Positions 54,321 to 62,742 are shown, numbered from the stretch's first letter. The stretch: 64,000 nucleotides of DNA from Variovorax sp037204085 (GCF_037204085.1 NZ_JBBCBW010000027.1:9027-73026); one strand, 5' to 3'. Numbers and translations are program-made. The notes: generated from the sequence alone by a model not told the origin.

Positions 54321-54428
54321 TTGCTCCTTCCCCTTTCGGAGGAAGGTTGGGATGGGGGCAGGGCAGAGCGCCCGATGGACACGCCGCTTGCCCCCACCCC
54401 AGCCTTCCTCCGAAAGGGGAGGGAGCAA
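54321..54428. repeat. 40-bp inverted repeat with a 28-nt loop
   Basis: Arms at 54321-54360 and 54389-54428 are complementary at 37 of 40 positions; each contains CCTTTCGGAGGAAGG-type sequence and runs of C or G. Transcripts of the hlyD-ABC operon would fold this into a very stable stem. It resembles mobile palindromic intergenic repeats (REP or MITE-like) rather than an ordinary terminator. No T-run follows. Confidence 0.8.
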
Positions 54429-54454
54429 CGCGCGAGGAGCAATGAGTTTTGTCA

Positions 54455-55465
54455 TCACGGCCTGCCGTTCGAAGTCAGCTGAAGCCGCACGGTCGCCGGC
54501 ATGCCGAGCCGCAGCCGGTCTTCCTTGTCGTCGACCATCACGCGGATTTCATACACGAGGCTGCTGCGCAGCTCTTCGGTCTGCACCGTCTTGGGCGTGA
54601 ATTCGGCCACCGAGGAGATGTAGCCCACCTTGCCCCCAACCGGCTGGTCGGGATGGCTGTCGGTGGTCACGCTCGCCTGCTGGCCGGGTCGCACGCGGCC
54701 GAGGTCGGGTTCTGCCACGTAGGCCCGCACCCACTTGGGATCGGTGATGGCCAGCGTGAAGGCCGGGCGCTGCGGCGAGGCCATGTCGCCGGGTTCGAGC
54801 AGGCGGGCGCGCACCACGGCATCGATGGGCGACTTGAGCTCGGCTTCGGCCAGCTGGTGGTTCATGAGCGCGAGGTCGGCGCGGGCCGATTCGAGTTGCG
54901 CCTGCGCCTGCGCGATGTCTTCCTTGCGCGGACCGGCCACCGCCAGCTGCTGTGCCTTGCGTGCGTTGTCCAGCTGCGCCAGCGCCACCTTGCGGCGGGC
55001 CTGCGCGCTGTCGAGGTCCTGCTGGCTCACGGCACGGCCGGCCGTGGTCTGGCCGATGGCCTGCAGGCGCGCGAGCTGCTGCTGCGCCAGGTCGGCATCG
55101 GCCCGCGCGGCGGCCACCTGGGCGCCGGCCTGTGCGAGTTCTTCGGGGCGGCTGCCGGTCTTCAGGCGCAGCAGTGCCTGTTCCTGCACGCCGATGCGCG
55201 CCTGCGATTGCGCCACGCGCAGCGCCAGCGAGCGGGTGTCCAGCTTGCCCAGCACCTGCCCGGCGCGCACACGGTCGCCTTCTCGCACGGCGAGTTCCGC
55301 CACGCGCTCGTTGGCGTTGAAGGCCAGCGAGACCTGGCGCACATCGACATTGCCGTACAGCACGAGCGTGTCGGACGGCGGTGCCGAGCGATGGAAGTAC
55401 CACCACCCACCCGCCGAAGCGGCGAGCACCACGAGGGCAACGGCGATGAGAGGTTTCTTGTTCAT
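54455..55465 (-). CDS. HlyD-family periplasmic adaptor (YbhG-like)
   Basis: The 336-residue protein has an N-terminal membrane anchor (KPLIAVALVVLAASAGGWWYF) and a biotinyl-lipoyl half-motif (LYGNVDVRQVSLAFN). A long coiled-coil hairpin follows (about 90-210) with AQSQARIGVQEQALLRLK, then the second lipoyl half (SPIDAVVRARLLEPGD). It bridges inner-membrane permeases and the NodT channel. It is the first gene of the operon, divergent from the CecR-like regulator. Confidence 0.92.
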   Translation of the reverse strand: MNKKPLIAVALVVLAASAGGWWYFHRSAPPSDTLVLYGNVDVRQVSLAFNANERVAELAVREGDRVRAGQVLGKLDTRSLALRVAQSQARIGVQEQALLRLKTGSRPEELAQAGAQVAAARADADLAQQQLARLQAIGQTTAGRAVSQQDLDSAQARRKVALAQLDNARKAQQLAVAGPRKEDIAQAQAQLESARADLALMNHQLAEAELKSPIDAVVRARLLEPGDMASPQRPAFTLAITDPKWVRAYVAEPDLGRVRPGQQASVTTDSHPDQPVGGKVGYISSVAEFTPKTVQTEELRSSLVYEIRVMVDDKEDRLRLGMPATVRLQLTSNGRP

Positions 55466-55510
55466 GAGCGGTTCCTGCCGGGTTCCAGACTTGGAGTGGC
55501 CGCATGTTAT

Positions 55511-55530
55511 CAAATTGAAATTTGAATTTG
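55511..55530. promoter_or_regulatory. Candidate CecR/TetR operator
   Basis: CAAATT-N8-AATTTG is an AT-rich inverted repeat in the divergent promoter between the hlyD-like gene and the TetR gene, in an otherwise GC-rich region. TetR-type repressors commonly bind such sites. Confidence 0.55.
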
Positions 55531-55562
55531 AAGTCTTTTTTCAATTCGTTTAACCTAGGGCC

Positions 55563-56285
55563 ATGGCTTCCCGCTCTTCCAGCACCCGTTCTCCCGCTCC
55601 ACGCCCCACCGCCGCGCGCACCCCGCGCACCGACGGCAACGCCACCCGACTGCACATCCTCGAGACGGCCGGCCAGCTGTTTGCGGAACGCGGCTTCGCC
55701 GAAAGCACCAGCAAGGAAATCTGCACACGCGCCGGCACCAACATGGCGGCCGTCAATTACCACTTCGGCAGCAGGGACGGCCTGTATGAGGCCGTGCTCA
55801 TCGAGGCCCACCGCCAACTCGTGAGCATGGATGAGCTGGTCAGCCTGGCCAGCGTGCCGGCCGACCCGCGGCTCAAGCTGCGCACCTTTCTCACGCATCT
55901 GATGGAGATGGGCAGCCAGCCCAGGGCGCCGTGGGGGTTTCGCGTGGTGCTGCGCGAGGCGCTGTCGCCTTCACCGGCGCTGCCGGTGATGGTGCGCCAG
56001 GCGGTGCTGCCCAAGGCCAAGCTGATCCGCGGGCTGATCGGCGGCATCATGGGCCTGCCCGACGAGCATCCTTCGGTGCAGCGGGCCATGCTCTTCGTGG
56101 TGCTGCCGTGCATCGTGATGACGGTGGCCCCCAAGGACCTGCGCAACGAAGTGCTGCCGGCCCTGAAGAACACCGAGGGCCTGGCGGACGACCTGATGCG
56201 CTACGTCTTTGCCGGCCTCGACGCCGTCGCGAAGGAGGCCAAGGCCGGGGCGCCCACCGCTGCTATAGCTGGAAAGCGACGGTAA
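55563..56285 (+). CDS. TetR-family regulator (CecR-like, DUF1956 C-terminal domain)
   Basis: The 240-residue protein has a Ser/Pro/Arg-rich N-terminal lead of about 25 residues, then the TetR helix-turn-helix (LFAERGFAESTSKEICTRAGTNMAAVNYHFGSRDGLYEAV). The C-terminal domain (MVRQAVLPKAKLIRGLIGGIMG) resembles CecR (YbiH) of E. coli. CecR controls ybhGFSR there, the same transporter type found divergently here. Repression of the efflux operon is therefore likely. Its 3' end overlaps that of the cardiolipin synthase gene by 23 nt. Confidence 0.88.
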   Translation: MASRSSSTRSPAPRPTAARTPRTDGNATRLHILETAGQLFAERGFAESTSKEICTRAGTNMAAVNYHFGSRDGLYEAVLIEAHRQLVSMDELVSLASVPADPRLKLRTFLTHLMEMGSQPRAPWGFRVVLREALSPSPALPVMVRQAVLPKAKLIRGLIGGIMGLPDEHPSVQRAMLFVVLPCIVMTVAPKDLRNEVLPALKNTEGLADDLMRYVFAGLDAVAKEAKAGAPTAAIAGKRR

Positions 56286-57642
56286 GCAGCAGCCCCTCGG
56301 CCACGTCGCGCAAGAGGCCCGGGCGCCGCGCGCGGTAGGGCTCGCCGGCCGAAGCCGTGGTTTCGATCCACTCGGCCAGCCAGTCGATTTCTTGCGGGCC
56401 GTAGAACACCACGGCCGCCTCGTGGTTGAGCAGCAGGCTGCGCAGGTCGAGGTTGATCGATCCGCACATGGCCAGTTCGTTGTCGACCACCACCGCCTTG
56501 GCATGCGCCATGAAGGGCAGCATGCGAAAGCTCACGCCCGCGCGGGCCAGGTCGCGCATGGCGCGTGCGCGCACGAAGTCCGCCAGGCGGTGGTTCGATT
56601 GCGCGGGCATTGCGATGGTGACCTGCACGCCGCGCCGCGCGGCCAGCCGCAGCGCATCGCGCAGCCCGTCGCCGGGCACGAAGTAGGGCGTGATGGCAAG
56701 CACGCGGTGCTCGGCCCGAAAGCAGGCATCGATCAGCAGCGCGTGGGCGGTGTCCTCGGTCTGGTCGGGGCCGCTCGGCAGGAATTGCGCCATGGCGCAG
56801 CCCGAACCTTCCTGCACGTCGTCGGCCGTGATGGCGCGCGCCTTGCGTCCGCGCACCGAGCTCCAGTCATGGTCGAACTGCCGCGCCGCCGCCGCGGCCA
56901 CGCTGCCGCGCAGGTCGAACGAAAGATCGTGCCAGGCCTGGGGGTATCTCTCGCTGCCGGTGAAGTATTCGCCTGCCAGGTTGCGCCCGCCGGACCACAG
57001 CCAGCCGTCGTCGGCAATGGTGAACTTGCGGTGGTTGCGCAGGTTGCGCGGCCCGATGCGGCGCAGGCTGAAGAAGGGGCGGAACACCGCGACCTCGCCG
57101 CCCGCCGAACGCAGCACTTCGAAGTGGCGGCGCGGCAAGGTCAGCGCGCCGAAGCCGTCGAGCAGCACGCGCACCTTGATGCCTTCGCGTGCGCGCTGCG
57201 CCAGCCGCTCGATGACGGCGCGGCCCATTGCGTCGTCGCCGATGATGAAGGTGCACACGTCGATGCGCTCGCGCGCGCCGTCGATCACCTGCCACAGCGC
57301 CTCGCGCGCGGCTTCGCCGTCGGCATGCAGGCGAATTGCGCAGCGCCCGGGCGGCGCAAGGCCGAAGCTCTCGATCAGGTCGGCCGCCCAGTGCCCCGGC
57401 GGCACCGAGCGCGGCGGCCGCGGCGAGCCCGCCGGGCGCAGCTTGCGCTGGCCGAACAGCAGGTAGGCCGGCAGGATCAGGTAGGGCATGAGAACCAGCC
57501 CCATGACCCAGGCAATGGCGGTGGTGGGCGCACGCTGTTCGCGGCGCGCGCGCGTGGTCAGTATGTAGACCAGCAGCGCGAAGGTGACGACGAGAAAATG
57601 CTGTGACGGTGAGGGCAGCCAGTCGAAACTCGTGTTCGGCAT
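56263..57642 (-). CDS. cls: Cardiolipin synthase (phospholipase D superfamily)
   Basis: The 459-residue protein has two N-terminal membrane helices (residues 15-30 and 42-62) and two HKD motifs: His204-Lys206-Asp211 (NHRKFTIAD) and His380-Lys382-Asp387 (AHAKAVVVD), each followed by GSxN-type residues (second: CGSINLD). It joins phosphatidylglycerol molecules to make cardiolipin at the inner membrane. The overall layout matches ClsA/ClsB-type enzymes. With psd, it is one of two phospholipid genes in the window. Confidence 0.93.
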   Translation of the reverse strand: MPNTSFDWLPSPSQHFLVVTFALLVYILTTRARREQRAPTTAIAWVMGLVLMPYLILPAYLLFGQRKLRPAGSPRPPRSVPPGHWAADLIESFGLAPPGRCAIRLHADGEAAREALWQVIDGARERIDVCTFIIGDDAMGRAVIERLAQRAREGIKVRVLLDGFGALTLPRRHFEVLRSAGGEVAVFRPFFSLRRIGPRNLRNHRKFTIADDGWLWSGGRNLAGEYFTGSERYPQAWHDLSFDLRGSVAAAAARQFDHDWSSVRGRKARAITADDVQEGSGCAMAQFLPSGPDQTEDTAHALLIDACFRAEHRVLAITPYFVPGDGLRDALRLAARRGVQVTIAMPAQSNHRLADFVRARAMRDLARAGVSFRMLPFMAHAKAVVVDNELAMCGSINLDLRSLLLNHEAAVVFYGPQEIDWLAEWIETTASAGEPYRARRPGLLRDVAEGLLLTVAFQL

Positions 57643-57682
57643 GCGGCAATGATGCCTGAGGACCGGGTGCCGCCGCCAGCGA

Positions 57683-58369
57683 TCAGCGCGGCATCAGGAA
57701 CGAGGCCACGTCGCGCCCCTCGGAGGCGAGAAAGCGCATCATCGGCTCGACCACCGTTCGCACCGCGGGCCGCTCGCCCATGCGGCTGCGCCACGCCAGC
57801 AGCCGCGGCGTGGCCCCGGTCATGCGGGCACCCTTGCGGTCGGCAAAGATGCAGGCCATGTAGAAGGCGATGTCGGCAAAGGAATAGGGGCCTGCGAGGT
57901 ACTCGCGCTCGGCCAGCAGGCCTTCCATCTCGTCGTAGTAGCGCGCGCAGGCGGCGCAGGCCGCAACGGCCGGCGCGCTTTGCATGTCGTGCTGCAGGCC
58001 GAAGAGCCTGATCACGTTGGGAAAGAAGACCTCGTCGGACTTCTGCTCCAGTTGCCGCGCGCGGGCCCGTTCGGCAATGCCCTGGGGCCACAGCGCGAGG
58101 TGCGCGGGGCCTGGGTAGCGGTCTTCGAGGTATTCGAAGATCTGGGTCGAGTCGAACAACTCGACCTGGTCGTCGATGAGCACCGGCACCTGCTGCTTGA
58201 CGGGGTTCACGCGCAGCACCTCGGGGTGCTTGGGCTCGTAGGCGTCGTTCTTGGTGAACGGCACCATGATCAGTTCGAAGTCGATGCCTTTTTCAAGCGC
58301 GGCGATCTGCACCTTCGCGCCGAACATGCTGAGGGGGCCTGAGTAGATTTTTGTGGTCGTCTTTGTCAT
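57683..58369 (-). CDS. Glutathione S-transferase family protein
   Basis: The 228-residue protein has a GST N-terminal domain (KIYSGPLSMFGAKVQIAALEKG, then KQQVPVLIDDQVELFDSTQI) and a helical C-terminal domain (LAGPYSFADIAFYMACIF). It follows the core MetE-type gene by 27 nt and is probably co-transcribed with it. It lies close to a Rieske oxygenase gene, the second such neighbourhood in the window. The GSH-binding Ser or Cys is not certain from sequence, and the substrate is unknown. Confidence 0.88.
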   Translation of the reverse strand: MTKTTTKIYSGPLSMFGAKVQIAALEKGIDFELIMVPFTKNDAYEPKHPEVLRVNPVKQQVPVLIDDQVELFDSTQIFEYLEDRYPGPAHLALWPQGIAERARARQLEQKSDEVFFPNVIRLFGLQHDMQSAPAVAACAACARYYDEMEGLLAEREYLAGPYSFADIAFYMACIFADRKGARMTGATPRLLAWRSRMGERPAVRTVVEPMMRFLASEGRDVASFLMPR

Positions 58370-58396
58370 GCCCCCGACTTCACCAGAAATGCCGCG

Positions 58397-59518
58397 TCAG
58401 GTCGAGCCCCACACCTCTTGTGCCGTCTCGACCACCAGGCGCAGCTTGTTGCGCTGTGCTTCCACCGCAATGTTGTTGCCGTGCACCGTGCTCGAGAAGC
58501 CGCACTGCGGCGACAGCGCGAGCTGCTCGAGCGGCGCGTACTTGGCGGCTTCCTCGATGCGGCGCTTGAGCTCGTCCTTGTCTTCCATCTCGCCGAACTT
58601 GGTGGTAACGAGGCCCAGCACGACGGTCTTGCCCTTGGGCAGGTAGCGCAGCGGCTTGAAGTCGCCCGAGCGCGCGTCGTCGTACTCCATGAAATACGCG
58701 TCCAGGTCCATCTCCTTCAGCAGCGCCTCGGCCACGGGCTCGTAGTTGCCGGCTGCGGCGTGCGTGCTCTTGAAGTTGCCGCGGCACAGGTGCATGGCCA
58801 GCAGCATGCCCGGCGGCTTCTGCGCCACCACCTTGTTGATGAAGGCGGCGTAGCGGTGCGGCAGCTCGTTCGGGTCGTCGCCGCGCTTGCGTGCGGCTTC
58901 GCGCATGTGCTCGTCGCACAGGTACGCCAGGTTGGTGTCGTCCATCTGCACGTAGGTGCAGCCCGCCGCGGCCAGCGAGCGCAGCTCGTCGCCATAGGCC
59001 TTGGCCACGTCGTCGTAGAACACGGGGTCGAGCTCTGGATACGCGTCCTTGCTGATGCCGGCGCGGCCGCCGCGAAAGTGCAGCATGGTGGGCGAGGGAA
59101 TGGTCACCTTCGGCGTGCGGCCCGCGGACACCTGGCTCTTCAGGTACTGGAAGTCGGCCAGCTGGATGTCTTTGACGTGGCGCACCTTGTCGATCACGCG
59201 CATTGCGGGCGGGGCCAGTTCCTCGGTGCCGTCGGGCTTGCGGATGGTGACCGGAATATCGGTTTTCACGCCGCCGAGCTGGTCGAGAAAGTCGATGTGA
59301 AAGTACGTGCGGCGGAACTCGCCGTCGGTAATGCTCTTCAGGCCGATGTCTTCCTGGAACCGGACGATCTCGGTGATGGCCTTGTCTTCGACCTTGCGCA
59401 GTTGCTCGGGCGTGATCTCGCCCTTGGCGTTCTGCTCGCGTGCTTCGAGCAGGTATTTGGGACGCAGAAAACTGCCGACGTGGTCATAGCGGGCGGGCAG
59501 GGCGGCGTGCTGGGACAT
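58397..59518 (-). CDS. Core MetE-type (cobalamin-independent) methyltransferase
   Basis: The 373-residue protein corresponds to the C-terminal catalytic half of MetE and lacks the N-terminal half. Likely zinc ligands are His243 and Cys245 (MHLCRGN), Glu278 (FMEYDD) and Cys339 (SPQCGFS). Core-MetE proteins are known, and some use donors other than the triglutamyl folate. The ATG at 59518 begins with MSQHAALPARYDHVGSFLRP. It is divergent from a VanA-like demethylase with two shared palindromes, so it may take a methyl group linked to that pathway; this is inference. Confidence 0.88.
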   Translation of the reverse strand: MSQHAALPARYDHVGSFLRPKYLLEAREQNAKGEITPEQLRKVEDKAITEIVRFQEDIGLKSITDGEFRRTYFHIDFLDQLGGVKTDIPVTIRKPDGTEELAPPAMRVIDKVRHVKDIQLADFQYLKSQVSAGRTPKVTIPSPTMLHFRGGRAGISKDAYPELDPVFYDDVAKAYGDELRSLAAAGCTYVQMDDTNLAYLCDEHMREAARKRGDDPNELPHRYAAFINKVVAQKPPGMLLAMHLCRGNFKSTHAAAGNYEPVAEALLKEMDLDAYFMEYDDARSGDFKPLRYLPKGKTVVLGLVTTKFGEMEDKDELKRRIEEAAKYAPLEQLALSPQCGFSSTVHGNNIAVEAQRNKLRLVVETAQEVWGST

Positions 59519-59579
59519 TGAATATCTCCGTCGTGGCTGTAAACGAATCAAGCATCGTATCGCCTTGGAAACTTGCGCG

Positions 59580-59590
59580 TCTGTATACAT
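59580..59590. promoter_or_regulatory. TGTATACA operator, copy 1
   Basis: TCTGTATACAT contains the perfect 8-bp palindrome TGTATACA. An identical 11-mer occurs 64 bp away at 59644. It lies on the methyltransferase side of the divergent promoter. Confidence 0.6.
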
Positions 59591-59643
59591 CGGTCTCAGT
59601 AATTACCTTGAATTTGGTGATTTTCAGTGGCATTTTTCTGATT

Positions 59644-59654
59644 TCTGTATACAT
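59644..59654. promoter_or_regulatory. TGTATACA operator, copy 2
   Basis: TCTGTATACAT is repeated exactly here, 10 nt before the VanA-like ATG. The spacing of 64 bp is close to six helical turns. The GntR protein encoded downstream is the likely binder. Confidence 0.6.
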
Positions 59655-59663
59655 TGAGTATTC

Positions 59664-60770
59664 ATGAAGACGCCAAAGCCCACTTTCCCGCTGAACGCTT
59701 GGTATGCCGCCGCCTACGACGTCGAAGTGCGTCACGCGCTGCTGCCGCGCACCATCTGCAATGAAAAACTGGTGCTGTTCCGCCGCACCGACGGCCAGGT
59801 CGCCGCACTCGAAGATGCCTGCTGGCACCGGTTGATGCCGCTGTCGCTCGGCAAGCTCGAGGGCGACGAGGTGGTGTGCGGCTATCACGGCCTGGTCTAC
59901 AACAGCCAGGGCCGCTGCACCCACATGCCCAGCCAGGAAACGCTGAACCCGTCGGCCTGCGTGCGCAGCTTTCCGGTGGTGGAGAAGCACCGCTTCGTCT
60001 GGATCTGGCCCGGCGATCCGGCCAAGGCCGACCCGGCGCTGGTGCCCGACATGCACTGGAACGACGACCCGGGCTGGGCCGGCGACGGCAAGATGATTCG
60101 CGTGAACTGCGACTACCGCCTGGTGGTCGACAACCTCATGGACCTGACGCACGAAACCTTTGTGCACGGCTCCTCCATCGGCAACCGCGAAGTGGCCGAG
60201 GCGCCCTTCGTTGCCACGCACGGCGACCGCTCGGCCACCGTCACGCGCTGGATGGAAAGCATCGACGCGCCGCCGTTCTGGGGCGGCCAGATCCGCCATG
60301 CGCGCGGCTACACCGGCAAGGTCGACCGCTGGCAGATCATCCGCTTCGAGGGGCCATGCACCGTGAACATCGACGTCGGCGTGGCCGAGGCGGGCAGCGG
60401 TGCGGTGCCGAAAGACGACAACCCCGGCGACCGCAGCAAGGGCGTGAACGGCTACGTGCTCAACACCATCACGCCCGAAACGGACAAGACCTGCCTCTAC
60501 TTCTGGGCCTTTGCGCGCAACTACTGCCTGGGTGAACAGCGCCTTACGCACGAGCTGCGTGAAGGCGTGGCCGGCATCTTCCGCGAAGACGAAATCGTGC
60601 TCGAGGCGCAGCAGAAGGCAATGGACGAGCGTCCAGACCACCAGTTCTACAACCTCAACATCGACGCCGGCTCGATGTGGGCTCGCCGACTGATCGACCG
60701 CATGATCGAGAAGGAAAAGCCCGCGCGCGCCGCGATTCCGATCCGTCCCGTCGAGAAGCAGGCCGCATGA
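59664..60770 (+). CDS. Rieske non-heme iron oxygenase, VanA-like (O-demethylase type)
   Basis: The 368-residue protein has a full Rieske motif (Cys53-x-His55, Cys72-x2-His75) and the mononuclear-iron site Asn157, Asp160, His163, His168 (DNLMDLTHETFVH). It has a likely Asp ligand in IFREDEIVLEAQ. It matches vanillate O-demethylase oxygenase and related phthalate-type enzymes, which hydroxylate a methoxy or methyl group so that formaldehyde is released. The VanB-like reductase is two genes downstream. The substrate could be vanillate or another methoxylated acid. Confidence 0.9.
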   Translation: MKTPKPTFPLNAWYAAAYDVEVRHALLPRTICNEKLVLFRRTDGQVAALEDACWHRLMPLSLGKLEGDEVVCGYHGLVYNSQGRCTHMPSQETLNPSACVRSFPVVEKHRFVWIWPGDPAKADPALVPDMHWNDDPGWAGDGKMIRVNCDYRLVVDNLMDLTHETFVHGSSIGNREVAEAPFVATHGDRSATVTRWMESIDAPPFWGGQIRHARGYTGKVDRWQIIRFEGPCTVNIDVGVAEAGSGAVPKDDNPGDRSKGVNGYVLNTITPETDKTCLYFWAFARNYCLGEQRLTHELREGVAGIFREDEIVLEAQQKAMDERPDHQFYNLNIDAGSMWARRLIDRMIEKEKPARAAIPIRPVEKQAA

Positions 60771-61558
60771 AGGCCGCGGCCAACTCTCCCGTTTCTCCCG
60801 TCTCGCCCGTCGAAGCCGGCGATGGCGGCAGCTCGCAGGCCGTGAAGGCGCAGTTGCGCCTGCGCGAAATGATTTTGGCCGGCGAACTGCCGGGCGGCGC
60901 GCGCATTGCCGAAGTCGCCATCTCCGAGCAGCTCGGCGTCTCGCGCACGCCGGTGCGCAGCGCGCTCATGCGGCTGGAGCAAGAGGGGCTGCTCGAGGCG
61001 CTGCCCAACGGCGGCTATGCGGTGCGCACGTTTTCCGAGCGCGACGTGGCCGACGCCATCGAACTGCGCGGCACGCTCGAAGGCCTGGTGGCGCGGCTCG
61101 CGGCCGAGCGCGGCGCGGCGCCCGTGGTGCTGCGCGAGGCGCGCGCCTGCCTGGCACGCATCGACGAACTGCTGCGCGAACCCGCGCTCGACGATGCGGC
61201 TTTTTCGCGCTACGTCACGCACAACGAAAAGTTTCATGCGCTGCTCTGCGAAATGGCGGCAAGCCCGGTCATTGCGCAGCAGCTCGACCGCGTGATCAAC
61301 CTGCCGTTTGCATCGCCTTCGGGCTTTGTGGTCGTGCAGGCCAATTCGCCCGCCGCGCGCGACATGCTCGTCATTGCGCAAGACCAGCACCTGCAGGTGC
61401 TCGACGCCATCGAGGCCGGCGAGGGCTCGCGCGCCGAGGCGCTGATGCGCGAGCACAGCCGCATTGCGCGCCGCAACCTGCGCGAAGCGCTGCACGGCAC
61501 GCCTGGCGCCGAGCGGCGCGCACTTCCCGGCGTGCAATTGATTCGCCGGCGCGGCTGA
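60767..61558 (+). CDS. GntR-family regulator (FCD domain)
   Basis: The 263-residue protein has a winged helix (LREMILAGELPGGARIAEVAISEQLGVSRTPVRSALMRLEQEGLL) and an FCD helical domain with likely metal-site histidines (YVTHNEKFHALL and the late DQHLQVLDAI). Its ATG overlaps the TGA of the oxygenase gene (ATGA). It probably controls the VanA operon and the divergent methyltransferase-GST pair through the two TGTATACA sites. Confidence 0.9.
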   Translation: MKAAANSPVSPVSPVEAGDGGSSQAVKAQLRLREMILAGELPGGARIAEVAISEQLGVSRTPVRSALMRLEQEGLLEALPNGGYAVRTFSERDVADAIELRGTLEGLVARLAAERGAAPVVLREARACLARIDELLREPALDDAAFSRYVTHNEKFHALLCEMAASPVIAQQLDRVINLPFASPSGFVVVQANSPAARDMLVIAQDQHLQVLDAIEAGEGSRAEALMREHSRIARRNLREALHGTPGAERRALPGVQLIRRRG

Positions 61559-61601
61559 GCACACGTCCTTCCTGTTCTTTTTTTTGCTGTTGGTGTTCCC
61601 G

Positions 61602-62588
61602 ATGAAAAGCGATCTTCAATGGATGCAGGCGCAGGTCGTTGCGCTGCGCGACGTGACGCCCACGGTGCGCGAGTTCGAACTGCGGCCGGAGCCGGGCTTT
61701 GCCGCCGCCTATGAGCCCGGTTCGCACCTGCAGGCGCAGGTGATGACGGCCCAGGGCAAGCTGCAGACGCGCTCTTACTCGCTGGTGGGCGAGGGCGATG
61801 GCCAGTGCTGGCGCATTGCCGTGAAGCGGCTCGACGACGGCCGCGGCGGCTCGCTCGCAATGTGGCGCCTGGCCGTGGGCGACCGGCTGCAGGTGAGCGC
61901 GCCGCAGAACCACTTTTTGCTCGACACCAGCGCACCGGGCTACCTGCTGGTGGCCGGCGGCATCGGCATTACGCCGCTGGTGCTGATGGCCGAGCGCCTG
62001 GGCGAGCATGCGCGGCGCACCGGCGTGCCAGTGAAGATGCTCTATGGCGCGCGCCATGCTGGAGAGTTCGCTTATCTCGATCGGTTGCGCGAGGCGTTGG
62101 GCGACGGCGTTGCGGCGCATGAAGGCGCAGCGCCCATCGACTTTGCAGCGGCCATCGCCGCGCTGCCGCCGGGCGGCCAGCTCTACACCTGCGGGCCGGT
62201 GCCCATGCTCGAAGCCGTCAAGCGCGCCTGGCAGGCTGCGGGCCGCGCCCCGGCGGACCTGCGCTTCGAGACCTTCGGCAGCAGCGGGCGCCTTGCGACG
62301 CAGGCTTTCACGGTGCGCATTCCGCGGCACGACCTGGCGATTACCGTGCCGGCCGATTGCACCTTGCTCGAGGCACTGGACGCCGCCGGCGTGGAAACGC
62401 TGTGGGATTGCAAGCGCGGTGAGTGCGGCTTGTGCGCCATGGACGTGCTTGCGGTCGACGGAGAGGTCGACCACCGCGACGTATTCCTGAGCGAGCACGA
62501 GAAGCAGGCGGCCACTCGCATTTGCGCCTGCGTGTCGCGTGCCGTGGGCACTCTCACGCTCGACTCTTCGTACCGGCCCGACAGCTGA
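61602..62588 (+). CDS. Oxygenase reductase, VanB-like (FMN/NAD and plant-type ferredoxin domains)
   Basis: The 328-residue protein has an FMN-binding barrel (RSYSLVGEG, residues 57-65), an NAD domain (LLVAGGIGITPLVLMA and YTCGPVPML) and a C-terminal plant-type [2Fe-2S] domain with Cys270, Cys275, Cys278 and Cys308. This is the VanB/phthalate-dioxygenase-reductase layout. It passes electrons from NADH to the VanA-like Rieske centre. It could also serve the split Rieske system near 14 kb, which has no reductase beside it. Confidence 0.92.
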   Translation: MKSDLQWMQAQVVALRDVTPTVREFELRPEPGFAAAYEPGSHLQAQVMTAQGKLQTRSYSLVGEGDGQCWRIAVKRLDDGRGGSLAMWRLAVGDRLQVSAPQNHFLLDTSAPGYLLVAGGIGITPLVLMAERLGEHARRTGVPVKMLYGARHAGEFAYLDRLREALGDGVAAHEGAAPIDFAAAIAALPPGGQLYTCGPVPMLEAVKRAWQAAGRAPADLRFETFGSSGRLATQAFTVRIPRHDLAITVPADCTLLEALDAAGVETLWDCKRGECGLCAMDVLAVDGEVDHRDVFLSEHEKQAATRICACVSRAVGTLTLDSSYRPDS

Positions 62589-62594
62589 AAACCA

Positions 62595-62679
62595 GTTGCG
62601 CGATCATCGCGCAGTTCATTTATTCATCGCGCAACAAAGCCCCGGCTCGGGGGCGGAGTAGGTGATTGCCTGCTCCGCC
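62595..62679 (+). promoter_or_regulatory. Overlapping inverted repeats in the binding-protein leader
   Basis: GTTGCGCGAT (62595-62604) can pair with ATCGCGCAAC (62626-62635) or, in shorter form, with the adjacent ATCGCGCA (62606-62613), so two folds compete. A second hairpin, GGCGGAG with CTCCGCC, spans 62652-62679. All lie within the 154 nt before the binding-protein gene. Confidence 0.5.
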
Positions 62680-62742
62680 GCATGTTGCAAAGTGTTGAAA
62701 AATGGCCCCTGGTTCGCATTCCGTCTCTCCAAGGAAAACCTC

